DNA from: Streptomyces uncialis
Lineage (GTDB): Bacteria > Actinomycetota > Actinomycetes > Streptomycetales > Streptomycetaceae
Length of the DNA stretch: 64,000 nt
Assembly: GCF_001905345.1 (NCBI RefSeq)
Contig: NZ_LFBV01000001.1
Span: 879,321-943,320, forward strand
Direction: 5' to 3'
The position numbers were made by a program, and so were the translations under genes. The notes beneath the pieces are model-generated. The model saw only the letters and a list, made by a program, of their open reading frames with translations, did no database searches and had not been told where the DNA came from. Below, piece after piece: positions 61,274-64,000 of the stretch (the first letter of the stretch is position 1; each line of letters starts with the position of its first letter).

Positions 61274-63772
61274 GTGGTGGATCAGCTCACACAGCATGAT
61301 CCGAGACGGATCGGCCCGTTCGAGGTGCTGGGGCGGCTCGGGGCCGGAGGCATGGGGCTGGTCTATCTCGCGCGCTCGGCGTCCGGGCGACGGGTCGCGA
61401 TCAAGACCGTCCGGACCGAACTGGCCGAGGACCAGCTCTTCCGGGTCCGCTTCACCCGCGAGGTCGAGGCCGCGCGTGCCGTATCCGGCTTCTACACCGC
61501 CGCCGTCGTGGACGCCGACCCCAGGGCCGCCGTGCCGTGGCTCGCCACCGCCTACGTTCCAGCGCCCTCGCTGGAGGAGATAGTGAACGAGTGCGGCCCC
61601 ATGCCGGCCCAGGCCGTGCGCTGGCTCGCCGCCGGAGTCGCGGAGGCCCTTCAGTCCATCCACGGCGCCGGACTCGTGCACCGTGACCTCAAACCGTCCA
61701 ACGTGCTGGTCGTCGAGGACGGCCCGCGTGTCATCGACTTCGGCATCGCCAGCGGGGTGTCCAACACCCGGCTGACCATGACCAACGTGGCCGTCGGCAC
61801 ACCCGCCTACATGTCCCCCGAACAGGCCAAGGACTCCCGCAGCGTGACCGGGGCCAGCGATGTCTTCTCGCTCGGCTCCACCCTGGTCTTCGCCGCCACC
61901 GGACACGCCCCCTTCCATGGGGCCAACCCGGTCGAGACGGTGTTCATGCTGCTGCGCGAGGGCCCCGACCTGGCGGGTCTGCCGGAGGAACTGCGGCCCC
62001 TCATCGAGTCCTGCATGCAGATGGACGCGACCGCCCGTCCCACTCCCGCGGACCTCCAGTCCCAGCTCGCCCCGCACCTGTTCGGCTCCGGCTCCGACGA
62101 CAGCGGCACCGCCTCCGCGTGGCTCCCCGAGCCCGCGACCAGCCTGATCGAGTCCCGGCGCGGCGCACGCACCCAGGTGAGCCCCCAGCAGCCCGTCCGG
62201 CCCGCGCCCCACCCGGGCGCCGCACCCGGAACCCCGCAGGGCGCCCCGCCGATGGGCGGCCACCCCGGCGCGGCCCCGGGGCCCGGCGCCCCCGCGCACG
62301 GCGGCGGACGCGGTGGCCGTGGCCGGGGCGCGCCCGGCGTCCCCCCGCCCCCCGTCGCACCTCCGCACGCCCCGCCCGTGCCTCACCAGCCGCCCGCCGT
62401 CGACCACGGACGGCACGCGGGTGCCCCCGACCACGGCGGCGTACGCCTCGCGGGCGCGCGGGTGCCGATCGGACCGGGACCGCGGGTGTCCGACGCCCGG
62501 CAGGCCGCCGCCCGCGTCGGCGCCGCGCACGCCGGACCGCCCGAGGCACAGCTCTCCGGCCACTGGTCCCGCTCCAAGGCCCAGCCGGGCGCCCTCGACC
62601 CCGCCGTCCCGCCGCGTCCCGCCGTCGCGCCGCCCGCCGCGGGCGCGGGCTGGCGGCCGTGGCGGTTCCGGATGTCGAACGACGTCTGGGGCACGCCCGC
62701 GGTCGACGGCGACCTCGTGTACGTCACCTCCTTCGAGGTGCACGCCCTTGATGTGGCCACCGGCCGCCGCCGCTTCAAGACCCGCGACGTGGCCTGGTCC
62801 ATGGCCGTGTCCGACGGCCGTGTCCTCGCCTCCGACGGCCCGACCCTCTACGCCCTGGACGCACGCGAGGGCACCGACCTGTGGCGGCTGCCCACCGACG
62901 GCTGGATCTACTCGCTGCGCGCCGAACGGGGCACCGTCGTCACCGGCACCCGCGGCGGCGGTGTCCAGGCGTGGGAGGCCTCCGGCGGCCAGAAGCTGTG
63001 GGAGGTCACCGGCGCCCAGACCGACTTCGAGACCCCCGAGGCCGGTCCCGCGCTGCACGACGGCACGGTCTACATCTGGCGGGACGCCCGGCTCCGCGCG
63101 CTGGAAGCCCGTACGGGTGAGGAACGCTGGTCCTACCCCATCGGCGACGCGGCCTCCTGCGGTGGCGTGCCTGTCCGGATCACACCCGCCCCGGACGGCA
63201 ATGTCTACCTCTCCGCCGGGACCCGGGTCCTCGCCGTCGACATCGCCACCGGACACGTCCGCTGGCACTTCGAGGCACCCGCCGTCTTCCTCGCGCCGCC
63301 CGCCTTCGCCCCGGGTCCCGCCGTCACCGGCGGTGGCGTGTACCTCGCCGACTACCTCGGTACCGTCTACGCCCTGGACGCCGCCGACGGCCGGGACCGC
63401 TGGCGCATCGCCACGGAGCCCCGCTCGTCCGTCGATCCGGTACTCGTCGCGGACGGACACGTCCATGTGGGCAGCGGCAAGGGCCTCTACACCCTCGACG
63501 CCGTCACCGGTACGCCGAAGTGGCGCTTCCAGGCCGGTGGCGAGGTCGTCGGCGCCCCCGCTGTCGCCGAGGGCCGCATCCACTTCGGTTCCACCGACCA
63601 CCTCCTGTACACCCTCAAGGCCGACGACGGCCGACTGCGCTGGAAGCTCGCCACCGGTGGTGAGATCACCGGTGCCCCCGTCGTCCGGGCGGGTGTCGTC
63701 TACGCCTGTAGCAAGGACCGCTGCGTGTACGCCCTCGACGCGGAGAAGGGCACCGGCACCGCCCGTACGTGA
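61274..63772 (+). CDS. afsK: Serine/threonine protein kinase AfsK
   Basis: A protein of 832 residues from GTG 61274 (GGGGAGG about 9 bases upstream). Hanks-type kinase at 1-275: [12 protein letters not shown] (P-loop), VAIKTV (Lys), [14 protein letters not shown] and [14 protein letters not shown]. With this start the activation-loop Thr is residue 168, the reported autophosphorylation site of S. coelicolor AfsK, which supports the start. A Pro/Gly-rich linker (about 290-450) joins a PQQ-type propeller (about 460-830) with repeated YALDA and GxxYTLDA blades. AfsK is a membrane-associated kinase that phosphorylates AfsR to activate secondary metabolism. Confidence 0.96.
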   Translation: MVDQLTQHDPRRIGPFEVLGRLGAGGMGLVYLARSASGRRVAIKTVRTELAEDQLFRVRFTREVEAARAVSGFYTAAVVDADPRAAVPWLATAYVPAPSLEEIVNECGPMPAQAVRWLAAGVAEALQSIHGAGLVHRDLKPSNVLVVEDGPRVIDFGIASGVSNTRLTMTNVAVGTPAYMSPEQAKDSRSVTGASDVFSLGSTLVFAATGHAPFHGANPVETVFMLLREGPDLAGLPEELRPLIESCMQMDATARPTPADLQSQLAPHLFGSGSDDSGTASAWLPEPATSLIESRRGARTQVSPQQPVRPAPHPGAAPGTPQGAPPMGGHPGAAPGPGAPAHGGGRGGRGRGAPGVPPPPVAPPHAPPVPHQPPAVDHGRHAGAPDHGGVRLAGARVPIGPGPRVSDARQAAARVGAAHAGPPEAQLSGHWSRSKAQPGALDPAVPPRPAVAPPAAGAGWRPWRFRMSNDVWGTPAVDGDLVYVTSFEVHALDVATGRRRFKTRDVAWSMAVSDGRVLASDGPTLYALDAREGTDLWRLPTDGWIYSLRAERGTVVTGTRGGGVQAWEASGGQKLWEVTGAQTDFETPEAGPALHDGTVYIWRDARLRALEARTGEERWSYPIGDAASCGGVPVRITPAPDGNVYLSAGTRVLAVDIATGHVRWHFEAPAVFLAPPAFAPGPAVTGGGVYLADYLGTVYALDAADGRDRWRIATEPRSSVDPVLVADGHVHVGSGKGLYTLDAVTGTPKWRFQAGGEVVGAPAVAEGRIHFGSTDHLLYTLKADDGRLRWKLATGGEITGAPVVRAGVVYACSKDRCVYALDAEKGTGTART

Positions 63773-63914
63773 CCCCGCCTCGTCGCCACGCCGCCGCCCA
63801 GAGTGGGTACGGGACACGGTCGGTGCGTGACCTGACGGTGCGTGACCTGATCGACCTGGTTGACCCATGGGGACAGTCGGGACTCTGCTGTGGCCTAAGG
63901 ACAGCCGGGGCTCG

Positions 63915-64000
63915 GAGGTGACCTAAAGGACAGCTGTTGCGCCGAGCTGACCTATAGGACAGCCGAGATGCCGAGCTGACCTATAGGGCTGCTGCGATGC
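63915..64000. repeat. 29-bp tandem repeat running off the window end
   Basis: Three imperfect 29-bp units (63915-63943, 63944-63972, 63973-64000) each contain GACCTA(T/A)AGG; a weaker unit precedes them. On the minus strand they read CCTATAGGTCAGCTCGG, which holds the AGGTCA core again. Just before, GGTGCGTGACCTGA is duplicated at about 63820-63850. It lies downstream of afsK, and no gene is visible here. Confidence 0.8.

Noticed and set aside
61238..63868. 876-codon frame antisense to afsK
   Set aside because: It is a Gly/Val/Asp-rich shadow of a GC-rich gene without any family motif; afsK itself is fully conserved.

Overview
The window is high-GC actinobacterial chromosome, almost certainly Streptomyces. 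The evidence is the codon use (nearly every third position G or C), a complete conservon (cvnA-E), an AfsK-type serine/threonine kinase with a PQQ propeller, a DtxR/DmdR1-type iron regulator, an ECF sigma/anti-sigma pair, and many secreted or regulatory families typical of the genus. From memory (not looked up), the order serC ... citrate synthase, pdxH ... dmdR1 ... ECF sigma, STAS, EF-hand ... afsK matches part of the S. coelicolor core chromosome around SCO4360-SCO4423. This is therefore mostly core backbone with local insertions, decay and repeat growth.

Layout. 1-3460: tail of a membrane-anchored propeller protein, then a TetR regulator divergent from a DrrAB-type exporter, with two operator-like palindromes between them. 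3684-4802: serC. 5033-11375: conservon on the minus strand (sensor kinase CvnA, roadblock CvnB, DUF742 CvnC, GTPase CvnD, P450 CvnE), all translationally coupled. 12549-15563: fused FAD/Fe-S oxidase. 16257-21691: LysR regulator, EamA exporter, epoxide hydrolase and an isopenicillin-N-synthase-family oxygenase preceded by a 24-codon leader peptide. 21998-28578: citrate synthase homologue, pdxH, alpha/beta hydrolase, a patatin remnant, dmdR1 and a SIS protein. 28745-33351: PAS/GAF protein, a promoter with a mini-ORF and a structured RNA candidate, a Prim-Pol-like protein and an NsdA-like regulator. 33794-39315: Gln/His/Pro-rich membrane protein, a solute-binding lipoprotein, a small conserved protein and purU. 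39465-44322: signalling block (zinc-finger anti-sigma, ECF sigma, STAS, EF-hand, RsbW-like ATPase). 44545-52809: two MFS permeases around a GlxA-type regulator, a DapF homologue, a secreted peptidase and an Erm methyltransferase. 53225-60728: flavin monooxygenase, GNAT, second PdxH-like protein, second secreted peptidase, DUF385 protein, TetR and a double-VOC protein. 61274-63772: afsK.

Two things stand out. First, short tandem repeats with fixed periods recur between genes: a 9-bp family with an AGGTCA/GGCCAA core, a 16-bp AATGAGGTCACCG family and a few others. At several loci the first unit contains the stop codon of the upstream gene, and in the double-VOC gene next to afsK the repeat has become a coding C-terminal tail. 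Second, the erm gene has a recognisable control region: a 17-bp-spaced promoter, a Shine-Dalgarno sequence, and a 9-residue leader MAATRFRRF that carries the Arg-X-Arg macrolide-stalling motif. Other candidates are the mini-ORF plus three-way-junction RNA at 30396-30645, the cysteine-type leader peptide upstream of the oxygenase at 20633, and a stop-codon-spanning 30-bp duplication at the end of dmdR1.
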